Shown here: positions 44,609 to 53,936 of the stretch, piece after piece
Layout of the letters: every line of letters starts with the position of its first letter
How positions within the stretch are numbered: position 1 is the first letter of the stretch
Assembly (NCBI RefSeq): GCF_018885265.1
Contig: NZ_CP076538.1
Location: 4,562,001 to 4,626,000 of the forward strand
Length of the DNA stretch: 64,000 nt
From: Amycolatopsis aidingensis
GTDB taxonomy: Bacteria > Actinomycetota > Actinomycetes > Mycobacteriales > Pseudonocardiaceae
Direction of reading: 5' to 3'
Made by a program: the position numbers and the translations under genes
Notes under the pieces: model-generated
Told to the model about the DNA's origin: nothing
What the model saw: only the letters and a program-made list of their open reading frames with translations
Database searches by the model: none

Positions 44609-45856
44609 ATGACCAGGTTCACATCGGTGCTGTGTGGCGTCCTGACGGCGCTGTTGCTGTGCGCCTCGGTGCCCGGTGCGGTGTCCGCGGCCCCCACCGG
44701 CACCCAGCAGGTCCCGCTGCCAAGGGACGATCCGTTCTACGTCCCCCCGGCCGGATTCGAGTCCAGCCCGAACGGGACGGTGCTGCGGTCGCGCCAGGTC
44801 ACCGCCGTGGCCTTTGTCCTGCCGGTGCCTGCCAGCACCTACCAGGTGCTGTACAAGTCGGTGGACAGCCACGATCGGCCGGTGGCCGAGGCAGCAACGG
44901 TGCTGGTTCCCAAGGGCGCGTGGCGTGGGCAGGGCCCACGGCCGCTGCTTTCCTACCAGATCGCGGTGGACTCGCTGTCCACCCGGTGCCAGCCGTCCTA
45001 CACGCTGCGGGCTGGCTTGTTCGGCTCACCGACCGGAGTCGGCACCTACGAGTTCACCCTCTCACTGGGCGCCCTGCTCAAGGGCTACGCCGTGGTTTAC
45101 TCCGACTACCAGGGTCCACGCTCCGAGTTCGCGGCCGGGCCGCAGGCCGCGCACGCCGTCCTCGACGGGATCCGCGCCGTGCAGCACTATGCCCCCGCGG
45201 GCCTCGACCCCCAGGGCCCGGTCGGGTTGTGGGGCTACTCCGGCGGCGGCCTGGCCACCACCTGGGCTGCCGAACAGCAAGCCTCCTACGCTCCCGAGCT
45301 CAACGTGGTGGGCGCCGCGGCCGGGGGTGTCCCGGCCGACCTCGAAGCCATGCTGAAGTACAACGACGGCGGTCTCGGCGCAGGCCTGGGACTGCTCGGG
45401 GTGATGGGCCTCGACCGTGCCTTCCCCGAAGCCGGTGTCCAAGCCCTGCTGAACGACCGCGGCCGTAAGCTGTTCGCGGACAACGCCGAGGCCTGCACCC
45501 TCGACGTCGCGCTGTTCCACCCCTTCGACCGGCTGGCCAACTACACAACCGTTGCCAAGCCAGCGGACTCCGCACCCGCGCGGTACCTCTACCGGGTCAA
45601 CAACACCGGTAAGGCGACTCCGGACTTTCCCGTCTACAACTACCACGGCACCGTCGACGAGTTCGTTCCGCTCGCGCCGGTGGACACCCTGGTAGCCGGT
45701 TACTGCGCGGACGGTGGAACCGTGGCCGTGTCCCGGATCCCACTCGCCGGACACATCACCGGCGAGATCGTCGGTGCCGGTGACGCACTCGGATTCCTCA
45801 CCGACACCTTCAACGGCAAGCCGACCCGCAACGACTGCGCGAAGCAGTTCCGCTGA
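44609..45856 (+). CDS. Secreted lipase (LIP family)
   Basis: A 415-aa exported serine hydrolase. The signal peptide TSVLCGVLTALLLCASVPGA ends in AVSAAP. The catalytic Ser lies in LWGYSGGGLA, the Asp in YHGTVDEFVPL and the His in LAGHITGE, the order and spacing of Candida-lipase-A-like actinobacterial LIP proteins. These cleave triacylglycerols or other esters outside the cell. ATG 44609 is preceded by GAGGAAAGG. It forms an operon with the beta-helix gene 13 bp downstream and is divergent from the PucR regulator. Confidence 0.85.
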   Translation: MTRFTSVLCGVLTALLLCASVPGAVSAAPTGTQQVPLPRDDPFYVPPAGFESSPNGTVLRSRQVTAVAFVLPVPASTYQVLYKSVDSHDRPVAEAATVLVPKGAWRGQGPRPLLSYQIAVDSLSTRCQPSYTLRAGLFGSPTGVGTYEFTLSLGALLKGYAVVYSDYQGPRSEFAAGPQAAHAVLDGIRAVQHYAPAGLDPQGPVGLWGYSGGGLATTWAAEQQASYAPELNVVGAAAGGVPADLEAMLKYNDGGLGAGLGLLGVMGLDRAFPEAGVQALLNDRGRKLFADNAEACTLDVALFHPFDRLANYTTVAKPADSAPARYLYRVNNTGKATPDFPVYNYHGTVDEFVPLAPVDTLVAGYCADGGTVAVSRIPLAGHITGEIVGAGDALGFLTDTFNGKPTRNDCAKQFR

Positions 45857-45869
45857 GGCAGGAGGAACG

Positions 45870-46901
45870 ATGGCCACGCGAAGGTTGCCGGTGATACTGG
45901 CCGCCTGCCTGATGGGGATGATCTTGCCGGTGGCCGCGCAGGCGGCTCCGGCGCAAAGGTCCGGTGACGTGACGTACACGGTGGACAGTACGGCGGACGC
46001 GCCGGACTCCGACCGCGGTGACGGGCAATGCCGGAGCACGGAGGGCAGGTGCACACTGCGGGCGGCGATCATGGAAGCGAACGCGGGCCGGGGTGCGACG
46101 ATCGTGGTTCCCGCGGGTCACTACCTGCTGACCGTCCCGCCGCCGCTGCTGCCACTGGGCCCGTTCCCGGACCCGGCCACGGGGGATCTGAACATCCTCC
46201 GGCCGACCACGATCATCGGGGCCGGGATGGGCCGGACCGTGATCGACGCGGGTGGTATCGACCGGGTCCTCTACAACGGTGCCAACAGCACGATTCGCGA
46301 CCTGACCGTCACCGGCGGGGTGACCAAAGAGCGCGAACTGGTTTTCATCACCGGAGGCGGCGGGATCTTGAACGTGTCCCGGCTGCGACTGCAGCGGGTG
46401 GAAGTGACCGGGAACAAGGCGGACTACGGCGGCGGTATCTTCAACATTCCGCTGTCCGACCTGACGATCTCGGACAGTGTGGTGCACGGGAACTCGGCGG
46501 GCGAGGCAGGCGGGATCCGGTTCGACTGGACGGGCAAGGTGGTCAACACGAAGATCACCGGTAACGAGGCGATCAACCCGCACTGGATCACCCATCCGGC
46601 ATCGCTTGGCGGCCGCGGCGGCGGCATCGACCTGCGCGGCCCGGGACCGCTGACCATCACCGGCTCCACGATCATCGGAAACCGCGCCACCGACGGAGGA
46701 TCGGGGCTCAACGCGGCACCGGCCTATCTGGACTCACTGGTGCCCCCGGACACCGGATTCCCGCTGAGCGTCGTGATCCTGAAGAACTCCACAATCGAGG
46801 AGAATCTGGAGTCGGCCAACTGCACCCGGGCCTTCGCCGCGTTCCTCACCGACGGTGGACGGCTGGATCGGACCTGCCACAACGACCCGCCACGATCCTA
46901 G
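45870..46901 (+). CDS. Secreted right-handed beta-helix protein
   Basis: A 343-aa exported protein. The signal peptide LPVILAACLMGMILPVAAQA is followed by a CSLREA-like opening (YTVDSTADAPDSDRGDGQCR, TLRAAIMEANA). Repeated rungs such as DLTVTGGVTK, VEVTGNKADYGGGIFN and STIIGNRATDGGSGLN then build a pectate-lyase-like beta-helix. Such proteins bind or cleave polysaccharides or act as adhesins; no catalytic residues are evident. GGAGGAACG precedes ATG 45870. Its pairing with a lipase suggests joint secretion under PucR control. Confidence 0.72.
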   Translation: MATRRLPVILAACLMGMILPVAAQAAPAQRSGDVTYTVDSTADAPDSDRGDGQCRSTEGRCTLRAAIMEANAGRGATIVVPAGHYLLTVPPPLLPLGPFPDPATGDLNILRPTTIIGAGMGRTVIDAGGIDRVLYNGANSTIRDLTVTGGVTKERELVFITGGGGILNVSRLRLQRVEVTGNKADYGGGIFNIPLSDLTISDSVVHGNSAGEAGGIRFDWTGKVVNTKITGNEAINPHWITHPASLGGRGGGIDLRGPGPLTITGSTIIGNRATDGGSGLNAAPAYLDSLVPPDTGFPLSVVILKNSTIEENLESANCTRAFAAFLTDGGRLDRTCHNDPPRS

Positions 46902-46935
46902 TGCCAGAAACCCGGAACTCGTGTCGTCGGTGTCG

Positions 46936-47371
46936 CTACTCGGGCGCGGCGCCGGACCGAGGTGGAAGGTGCAGGCCGACCAGCTCGACCAGATGGCGGT
47001 GAACCTCCTCCAGCGGGCGGACGGTACGCGTGCTGAGCGCGAGGATCACCGCGCCTTCGACAGCGCTGATCGTGAGTGTGGCCAGTGACCGTGCGGCGCC
47101 GGACTCGACCCCGGAGTCGGCGAGCGTGGTGGCAATGAGGTCGTGCCACTCGGTGAAGGCCTCGGCTGCCACGACGGGGCAGCCGGCCGTGAAGTCGGTT
47201 GTGGTCAGGGTCTCCTGCCACATCCGGACGAATGACTCCAGCGCATGGAGCGGGTCCCCGACCTCGGTCGCGGCGGCGATGGCTGCGGTGAGGACCTGGC
47301 CCGCGACCCGAGTGGACTCCTCGACGAGCTGCTGCTTACCCCCTGGGAAATGCTGGTAGATCGACTCATTC
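46936..47371 (-). pseudogene. TetR-family regulator lacking its DNA-binding start
   Basis: The minus strand from 47371 reads ESIYQHFPGGKQQLVEESTR, the last helix of a TetR helix-turn-helix, then AGQVLTAAIAAATEVGDPLH and the ligand domain through FTAGCPVVAAEAFTEW to the stop at 46936. Two in-frame stops (TAG TAG) immediately precede ESIYQ, and the first 30-40 residues that hold most of the DNA-binding domain are missing. It faces away from the CrtI-like gene, the usual position for a regulator, but it is a remnant. Confidence 0.7.
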
Positions 47372-47429
47372 TACTACTCCTCGGTAACTGTTACTCATCG
47401 TCACACTTGCCGTCGTCCAGCGAGGAACC

Positions 47430-49094
47430 ATGATGATGCCATCGAGCACACGTGCCGGGCAGGACGCCGGCTTCGACGCGATCGTGGTCGGCGCGGGCAT
47501 CGGCGGGATGGTCAGCGCGGCCTACCTGGCCGCGGCGGGTAAACGCACCCTGCTACTCGAGGCCTACAACGTCATCGGTGGTTACACGCACGCGTTCCGC
47601 CGGGCCGGCAAGTGGGAGTTCGACGTCGGCGTGCACTACCTAGGTGACTGCGGTCCAGGCGGGGCGATCCCGACGATCCTGCGGGGAGTGGGGCTGGACC
47701 GTAAGGTCGAGTTCCTGCCGTTGGACCCCGCGGGCTTCGACACCATCGTCTTCCCGGACCTGACCGTGCGGATCCCGGTCGGCTGGGACAACTACCTGGA
47801 CAACCTGTGTGCCGCGTTCCCCGCCGAACGGCAACGGATTCGCAAGGTCGTCGGCATCCTGCGCCGGATCGGCGGCAGCATCGACCACAGTCGCACCCCG
47901 GCGTCGCTGGGCGGCCAGGCCGCGTTCGTGCGGCGGGCCGGGTTCGCCACACGATGGGCGATGCTGCCACTGACGACGTTGCTGGACACATACCGGCTCA
48001 GCCCGCGGCTCAAGGCGGCGATGCCGGCGCAGTACGGCACCTATGCCAGCCCGCCGCACCGCACGCCGGTGGCGGTGCACGCGTTCATGCTGCAGAACTT
48101 CCTCAGCGACGGGGCCTGGTTCCCACGGGGTGGCGGGCAGGTCCTCTCCGCCCGCCTCGGCGAGGTCATCGTCGCGAACGGCGGACAGATCCGCACCCGA
48201 TCCACGGTCCGGCGGATCCGCACCGAGCACGGCGCCGCGACCGGGGGTCGAGCTGGCGGACGGCACCCGGTTCGACGCACCCATCGTGGTGTCCAACGCC
48301 GACCTGAAGCGGACCTATCTCGACCTGGTCGGCCGCGAGCACCTCAGGCGCCGCACGATCCGGCGGGTGGAGCGGTTCCGGATGTCGCAGCCGTTCTTCA
48401 ACTGCTACCTCGGCGTGGACGTCGACCTCGGCCAGTGGATACCGAACACCAACTTCTACTCGGTGCCCACCGCCGAAGACGTCACCTCGCTGTTCAAGGA
48501 CCTCGCTGAGAACAGGGGCGGCTACACTCTCGACGAACGCATCGAGCAGGCCCGGCGGCTGCCCGCCTATGTCAGCGTCACCACCGTCAAGGACCCCGGC
48601 AACCCGCATGCCGCCCCGCCCGGTTCGTCGGTACTCGAGGTGATGACCCTGGTCCCGGACGAGCCCGGGGCATGGGGCCTCGACCGCTGGCCCGAGCCGG
48701 GCGACAACGGCTACCAGGACGATCCCGGCTACCGGCGCATCAAGGAAGCCTTCACCGAGATCATGATCCGCAGGGTCAGCGAGGTCATTCCCGGCATCGA
48801 GAACCACATTGTCTGGCGAGAAGCGGCCACGCCGCTGACCCAGCACCGCCACACCCGGGCCAGCGGCGGCACCCCCTACGGCCTCGAGCTGTCGATCGGC
48901 CAGTTCGGTCCGCTGCGCCCAGGTGTGCGCACCGAGATCGCCGGCCTGTACCTGTGCGGCGCCTCCACCGCCTGGGGTCCCGCCGTCGAAGGCGCGATGC
49001 TCTCCGGCCTGCACGCCGCCGGGGCCGCCCTCGGCCGCGACCTGGACGCCGAGATCCGCGCAGGCACGATCTACGGCAGGCCACCGGCCGGCCC
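47430..49094 (+). pseudogene. CrtI/retinol-saturase-like FAD oxidoreductase, frameshifted
   Basis: From ATG 47430 the protein opens FDAIVVGAGIGGMVSAAYLA, a perfect dinucleotide-binding motif, then NVIGGYTHAFRRAGKWEFDV and GVHYLGD, typical of the phytoene-desaturase/all-trans-retinol 13,14-reductase family. In the G-run at 48243-48247 one extra G shifts the frame. The other frame continues VELADGTRFDAPIVVSNADL to LYLCGASTAWGPAVEGAMLS, the C-terminal FAD motif. A single-base homopolymer difference could be a sequencing error. The natural end is lost in the join to the flavin oxidoreductase near 49095. Confidence 0.75.
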
Positions 49095-49319
49095 GGCGGA
49101 TCCACCCGGCTGGACCGCCAGCTCGGCGAGCCGGGCAACGTCGTCGTCGAGGACAAACGCGACCTCGCCGCACTGACCCGCTGGGCCGCGGCCTGCCACG
49201 ACGGCGGCACCCCGATCTGGATGCAGATCAACCACCCCGGACGTCAGGCCAACGCCCTTGCCGGCCGCAGGCGGCCCGTCGCACCCGGCGCCATCGCGGC
49301 GAAGGTGCCCCCGTTACCG

Positions 49320-49541
49320 TTTTCGTGGCTCTTGATCAAGGGCCCTGGTCGCCAGGCCGGGCATGACTGAGTCCCCCAGTCGAAGGCATGATCCGGGGGG
49401 TGGTGTCACCCGGCTTGGTGGCACCGGTGGACCGCTGATAGAGACACGGCCGCCCGTGGGGTAGGTCTCGTCGTAACGTGGCTGCCGGCCGTTGGTGCTC
49501 GATCGGCGACCAGGACGGTGACGATACGAAAGACCTGGTGG
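49320..49541 (+). ncRNA. Candidate bridge RNA region of the IS110 element
   Basis: Non-coding left end upstream of the transposase. IS110-family elements are known to transcribe a structured bridge RNA from this position that pairs with target and donor DNA. Here GGTGTCACC and GGTGGCACC (about 49400-49426) can form a stem around a six-base loop, and other short inverted repeats are visible. I have not folded it or matched its loops to the flanks, so this is a position-based candidate. Confidence 0.35.
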
Positions 49542-50756
49542 ATGGACAACACTTCGGCCGGCTACGGCGTGTTCCTCGGCTTGGACGTGGGCAAAGGCGA
49601 GCACCACGCCATCGGCCTCGACCCCACCGGCAAACGGCTGCACGACGCGCCACTGCCCAACAACGAGCCCAAGCTGCGGGAAGTCTTCGACCGTCTCGCC
49701 GAACACGGACGCCTGCTCGTAGTGGTCGACCAGCCCGCCACGATCGGCGCGCTGCCGGTCGCGGTCGCCCGTGCGTGCGGCCACCAGGTGGCCTACCTGC
49801 CCGGCCTGGCCATGCGCCGCATCGCCGACCTCTACCCCGGCAACGCCAAGACCGACGCCCGCGACGCCTACGTCATCGCCGACGCTGCCCGCACCCTGCC
49901 GCACACCCTGCGCCAAGTCGACGTCGGAGACGACACCCTCGCCGAACTCGACGTGCTGGTCGGCTACGACGATGACCTCACCGCAGAGGCGACCCGGCTG
50001 TCCAACCGCATCCGCGGCCTGCTCACCGGCATCCACCCCGCCCTCGAACGCGTCCTCGGCCCCCGCATCACGCATGCGGCGGTGCTGGAGATCCTGTCGC
50101 GCTGCGGCGGCCCGGCCGGCATCCGCCAGGCTGGGCGCCGCAAGCTCACCGCCATGGCGGCCAAGCACGCGCCGCGTATGGGCACCAAGCTGGTCGAGAA
50201 CATCCTCACCGCACTGCAGGAGCAGACCGTGACCGTTCCCGGCACCACCGCGGCCGACACCGTTCTGCCCCGCCTGGCCGACAGCCTGAAAACCGTGCTG
50301 GCGCAACGGAAACAGGTCGCGTCCGAGGTGGAGGAGATCCTCGATGCGCACCCTCTTGCCGGGGTCCTGACATCGATGCCCGGCATCGGGGTCAGGACCG
50401 CCGCCCGCATCCTCCTCGAGATCGGCGACGCCTCCGCCTTCGCCAGCTCCGGCCACCTCGCCGCCTACGCCGGGATCGCACCGGTCACCCACCGCTCCGG
50501 CAGCTCGATCAAGGGCGAACACCCCGCCCGCACCGGCAACCGCAAACTCAAACGCGCCTTCTTCCTCGCCGCCTTCGCCGCCCTGTCCGACCCCACCAGC
50601 AGGGCCTACTACCAACGAAAACGCGACGAAGGCAAGAAACACAACGCCGCCCTCATCTGCCTCGCACGCCGCCGCTGCGACGTGCTCTACGCCATGCTCC
50701 GCAACCACACCTACTACCGGCATCCCCAACCGGACTCCACGCCCGCTGCGGCTTGA
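49542..50756 (+). CDS. IS110-family DEDD transposase
   Basis: About 404 aa from ATG 49542. The N-terminal RuvC-like DEDD domain has VFLGLDVGKGEHHAIGL, LVVVDQPATIGALPVAVARA and NAKTDARDAYVIADAA (acidic residues). The C-terminal Transposase_20 domain has LTSMPGIGVRTAARILLEIG and HRSGSSIKGEHPARTGNRKL with the catalytic-type Ser. It appears complete, so the element may still be mobile. An upstream start at 49518 is possible. Confidence 0.92.
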   Translation: MDNTSAGYGVFLGLDVGKGEHHAIGLDPTGKRLHDAPLPNNEPKLREVFDRLAEHGRLLVVVDQPATIGALPVAVARACGHQVAYLPGLAMRRIADLYPGNAKTDARDAYVIADAARTLPHTLRQVDVGDDTLAELDVLVGYDDDLTAEATRLSNRIRGLLTGIHPALERVLGPRITHAAVLEILSRCGGPAGIRQAGRRKLTAMAAKHAPRMGTKLVENILTALQEQTVTVPGTTAADTVLPRLADSLKTVLAQRKQVASEVEEILDAHPLAGVLTSMPGIGVRTAARILLEIGDASAFASSGHLAAYAGIAPVTHRSGSSIKGEHPARTGNRKLKRAFFLAAFAALSDPTSRAYYQRKRDEGKKHNAALICLARRRCDVLYAMLRNHTYYRHPQPDSTPAAA

Positions 50757-51836
50757 CAACCACATAGAGACACCCCCCGGGGGGCTCAGCGGCGCCGAGA
50801 TCGAGGACCTCGTCGACCGCTTCGCCACCACCGCCGCGATCGCCGAGACGGCGGGCTTCGACGGCATCCAGATCCACGCCGCCCATGGCTACCTCATCGC
50901 CCAGTTCCTGTCCCCGCTGGCCAACCAGCGCACCGACGACTGGGGCGGCGACTCCACCCGGCGGCTCCGGTTCCTGCTGGAGGTCGTGCGCCGCATCCGG
51001 GCCACCGTCGGCCCCGGCTTCGCCGTCGGCATCAAACTCAACTCCGCCGACTTCCAGCGCGGTGGATTCTCCGAAGCCGAGTCCCGCGACGTCGTGGCCC
51101 GCCTCGCACAGGAGGGCCTCGACCTCATCGAGATCAGCGGCGGCAGCTACGAAGCACCCGCCATGATGGGCACCGCCCGCTCGGCCGGCACCCTGGCCCG
51201 CGAGGCCTACTTCCTCGACTACGCCCAGACCGTGCGCCACCTCGCCCGCGACGTGCCGCTGGCCGTCACCGGCGGCTTCCGCTCGCACACCGCCATGGCC
51301 ACCGCCATCGCCCACCGTACCTGTGACCTCATCGGACTCGGCCGGCCCACCTGCACGACCCCGGACGCCGCGAACGTCCTCTTTCAACCCCACCAGACCC
51401 GGTTGCCCGTTCGTACCGTGCGCCTCGGTCTCCGCCGCACCCTCGGACTCGTCGCCGACCTCAAGACCCTCGACGGGGCGCTGGACCTGCAATGGCACAC
51501 CGACCAACTGCATCGCCTCGCGGGCGGCGCCGAACCCGACCCCAACCGGCCACGATGGAGAACCCTGCTGGCCATGCTCAACCGCAACGGGCTCGCCGCC
51601 TTCCGTCGCCAGCGCCAGTAGCGCCGGTCGCCAGTACTCGCGAGGGTTTCGTCCTCCATCCCGCCAAGATCTCCCTGCTTGTCGTCACGGCCGCATCTGG
51701 GGTTTCACTGACCGTCGGCACCCGAGGCGGTAGCATCATCAGGGCCAGTCGGCTGAGCCGCAGGACCTGACGTCGATGCCAGGACGTGGTTGCCGCCATC
51801 GACCGAATCGCTGCCCTGCTATTGGGAGGTAGCTTG

Positions 51837-52247
51837 ATGAACACCCCGTCCGCACAATCCGTCCCGCGGCCGCTGGACGCCGACGACCCGGTCCGGGAGG
51901 CAGTGCTCCAGGCCGCCACCGCACCGCTCGGTGCGGCGTTCGGCGATCGTGTCCGGGTGGAGGTGGTACAGCTGAACCGGATCGGGCCCTGGGTGTTCCT
52001 GCAAGGGCGGATGCGCGGTGCCGACGGCGGTCGCCCGAGTTACGCAGGTACCGGCTACGAGGCGCGCCAGGCCGACGGCGCCATGTCCGACGTCTACGCT
52101 GCCCTGCTCCGGAAGGCCGACAACGCGGGCGCCGACCATGACGCGCGGTCCTGGCGCTTGTCCGACCACGCCATCGGCCCCACGGACGTCACCTGGCTGA
52201 CGTGGCCGGACGAGCACGAGGCACCGCCCGCGTTGTTCGGGTTCTGA
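51837..52247 (+). CDS. Hypothetical protein, 136 aa
   Basis: Starts at ATG 51837 with GGGAGG seven bases upstream, so the start is well supported. It has no signal peptide or membrane helix. The core VEVVQLNRIGPWVFLQGRMR, then GTGYEARQADGAMSDVYAAL, suggests a small soluble alpha/beta fold. The C-terminus is WLTWPDEHEAPPALFGF. I do not recognise a family. It ends 15 bp before the convergent type VII effector-like gene; whether they are linked is unknown. The 215 bp upstream hold no gene I can see. Confidence 0.65.
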   Translation: MNTPSAQSVPRPLDADDPVREAVLQAATAPLGAAFGDRVRVEVVQLNRIGPWVFLQGRMRGADGGRPSYAGTGYEARQADGAMSDVYAALLRKADNAGADHDARSWRLSDHAIGPTDVTWLTWPDEHEAPPALFGF

Positions 52248-52262
52248 TTACCGCGAACGGCC

Positions 52263-53468
52263 TCAGACCGGCGGGGTGAGGACCTTGACGAGACCGCCGC
52301 CGCCACCCATGCTGATCTGCTGCGAGCCGTCCGGGTTGATGTTGTTCGAGCCGATGAACTGACCGTCGCCTGCATACAGCACGACGTGCCCGCCGCCGTT
52401 CGAGACCACCACATCACCGGGTTTCGCCTCGGACAACGGCACCGACCTCCAGCCGTCCGCCTCGAGGTTGGCCGCCAGACCCGCGACCGAGGCGCTGGCC
52501 TGGCTCTTGTCGATCAGGCCGGCTGCCTCCAGGCAACCGGAAACGAAGTTCGCGCAGTTGACGTCGTTCGGCACCCATGACTGCATCGCGGGCAGCTCAC
52601 CGCTGCTCTTCAGATCCCCGGCATTGCGGCCGAGGAACTGTTCGGCGATCTTGGCGGGGTTGTCGCCCCTGGCATCGATCGGCTTGGCGGGCCTCCCGTC
52701 CCCAGGAACCCCGGCGACGACACCACCACCGGAATCCCCGCCGCCCCCACTCCCGCCGCCACCGACAACGGGAGCCGGGCGGCCCGTGGTATCGATGGGG
52801 GCGGCGGCGGAACTCGGTGTCGTGGCCTGGCTGGTGTCCGCGGGCAGCAGTTCCAGGAAACCGCCCTCGATTTCCATGCCGAGGGGCTCGAGGAGGTCGT
52901 CGATCTGCTTTTCGGCGGTGTCCAGCGCCTGCTCGATCTCCTCCTTCTTCCCGTTGGCATCTCTCTCGTTGAGCTGCCGAAGCCGTTCGATTTCGGACGC
53001 GGCGGCCTCGATCTCGTTCTCGTCGTCGGAGCTGTTCTTCCGCCGCCGGGCGGCACCGATCAGTGCACGATTGTCCGCATCGTTTTCATTGGCTTCCTGG
53101 GCAAGCTGTACGACCTTTTTCTTGACGTTCTCCAGAATCTCCGACACGCGCTGGAGGATGTTCTTGGCCGCCTCGGCCTTGTCACTGACCTTGTAGCTGG
53201 CCTTGCCGAGCTGTTCGAGGTGGTCGGCGACGGCTTCGGCGTCTTTGCCGTCCCATTCGCGCAGCACATCGTCGCGGAAGGCCCTGAGATCGTCGCCGAG
53301 GTCATTGGCACTGGTGGCGGCACCACCGACCTTCACCGCCTGGTCGTTGACCGCGCTCGCGTCGAGCTTTTCCGCCTGTTGAGCATGTTTGTCGATGGCG
53401 TCCATCGAGCTCGGACGGTCACGCGCGGGGTCGTCGAGCGCGCCCAATTGCTGTCCTGCAGTGGTCAT
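52263..53468 (-). CDS. Type VII secretion-type WXG100/cysteine-peptidase (CHAP-like) protein
   Basis: A 401-aa protein. The N-terminal 130 residues are helical with a central EWDG turn (about 71-74), like WXG100 substrates of ESX systems. A charged coiled coil (about 145-195) and a Gly/Pro-rich linker (about 215-265) follow. The C-terminal domain has DVNCANFVSGCLEAAGL (C305) and GHVVLYAGDGQFIGS (H361) with an Asn-rich third site, a CHAP/NlpC-P60-like cysteine hydrolase. It is probably exported by a type VII system and cleaves peptidoglycan or a peptide. It follows an EspC-like gene by 36 bp. Confidence 0.75.
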   Translation of the reverse strand: MTTAGQQLGALDDPARDRPSSMDAIDKHAQQAEKLDASAVNDQAVKVGGAATSANDLGDDLRAFRDDVLREWDGKDAEAVADHLEQLGKASYKVSDKAEAAKNILQRVSEILENVKKKVVQLAQEANENDADNRALIGAARRRKNSSDDENEIEAAASEIERLRQLNERDANGKKEEIEQALDTAEKQIDDLLEPLGMEIEGGFLELLPADTSQATTPSSAAAPIDTTGRPAPVVGGGGSGGGGDSGGGVVAGVPGDGRPAKPIDARGDNPAKIAEQFLGRNAGDLKSSGELPAMQSWVPNDVNCANFVSGCLEAAGLIDKSQASASVAGLAANLEADGWRSVPLSEAKPGDVVVSNGGGHVVLYAGDGQFIGSNNINPDGSQQISMGGGGGLVKVLTPPV

Positions 53469-53504
53469 CGATAGATCCCTGGTTCCCGTCCTCGGCCGGT
53501 TCGA

Positions 53505-53819
53505 TCACGCACGTTCGGGGTTGCGCCCGCCGAGGGTGTGCACGGCTCCGTCCTCGTCGTCCCGCATCCGCTCGGCAGCGTAGGCCAACGCCTGGGACGC
53601 GGCGTCGACGAGCTTCGCGGCGGCACCCAGCTCGCTGTTCACATTGCTGTAGAACCCCTGCACCGTCCTGCCCGCACTGGCCGCGTTGCTCAGCTCGCCG
53701 AAGGCACCGCCAGGATCGCCATCACCCAGCTCCGTTCCTGCCTTACCGTAGCCACCCTTGAGCTCGCCGACCTTCTTGGCCAGCGCGGCAATCTGATCCG
53801 GGTCGAATCGGCGGCTCAT
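53505..53819 (-). CDS. EspC-like type VII secretion substrate, 104 aa
   Basis: A 104-aa, Ala-rich helical protein (FDPDQIAALAKKVGELKGGY, FGELSNAASAGRTVQGFYSN, LVDAASQALAYAAERMRDDE). Its size and helix-turn-helix outline match the EspC-like (PF10824) family of ESX-associated small proteins. It has no signal peptide, as expected for a substrate exported as a folded pair. The likely partner is the WXG100-peptidase encoded 36 bp downstream. GGAGGGATC lies before ATG 53819. No ESX machinery genes are in the window. Confidence 0.7.
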   Translation of the reverse strand: MSRRFDPDQIAALAKKVGELKGGYGKAGTELGDGDPGGAFGELSNAASAGRTVQGFYSNVNSELGAAAKLVDAASQALAYAAERMRDDEDGAVHTLGGRNPERA

Positions 53820-53936
53820 AGGTGATCCCTCCGGTGTCGGCGCGCGCCCGTCCGCACGCTTGCTCTTACCGTACAGTCTATGAGTTCACACCTACGTGTG
53901 CGCGCGTTTCCCCAAACGCGACAACGAAGCGAGTGA

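Larger units (their letters stand above)
49312..50771 (+). mobile_element. IS110-family insertion sequence
   Basis: An element of about 1.46 kb inserted between GTGCCCCC and CCCGGGGGGCTCAGC of the flavin oxidoreductase gene. It has one transposase, a long non-coding left end (about 230 bp) and no terminal inverted repeats, as usual for IS110. A 10-bp motif atagagacac occurs at 49438-49447 and again at the right edge (50764-50773). Exact ends are uncertain by a few bases because both flanks are C-rich. Confidence 0.75.
49095..51621 (+). pseudogene. Old Yellow Enzyme-type NADH:flavin oxidoreductase, 5'-truncated and split by IS110
   Basis: The first part (49095-49311) reads RLDRQLGEPGNVVVEDKRDL, then GGTPIWMQINHPGRQANALA. 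After the insertion (from about 50772) it continues GAEIEDLVDRFATTAAIAET, FDGIQIHAAHGYLIAQFLSP, FAVGIKLNSADFQRGGFSEA and VTGGFRSHTAMATAIAH, to the stop at 51621. These are the FMN and substrate blocks of the OYE family, including the IHAAHGYL motif. The first 40 or so residues are missing where it abuts the CrtI-like gene, and the IS110 element separates the rest. Confidence 0.85.
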
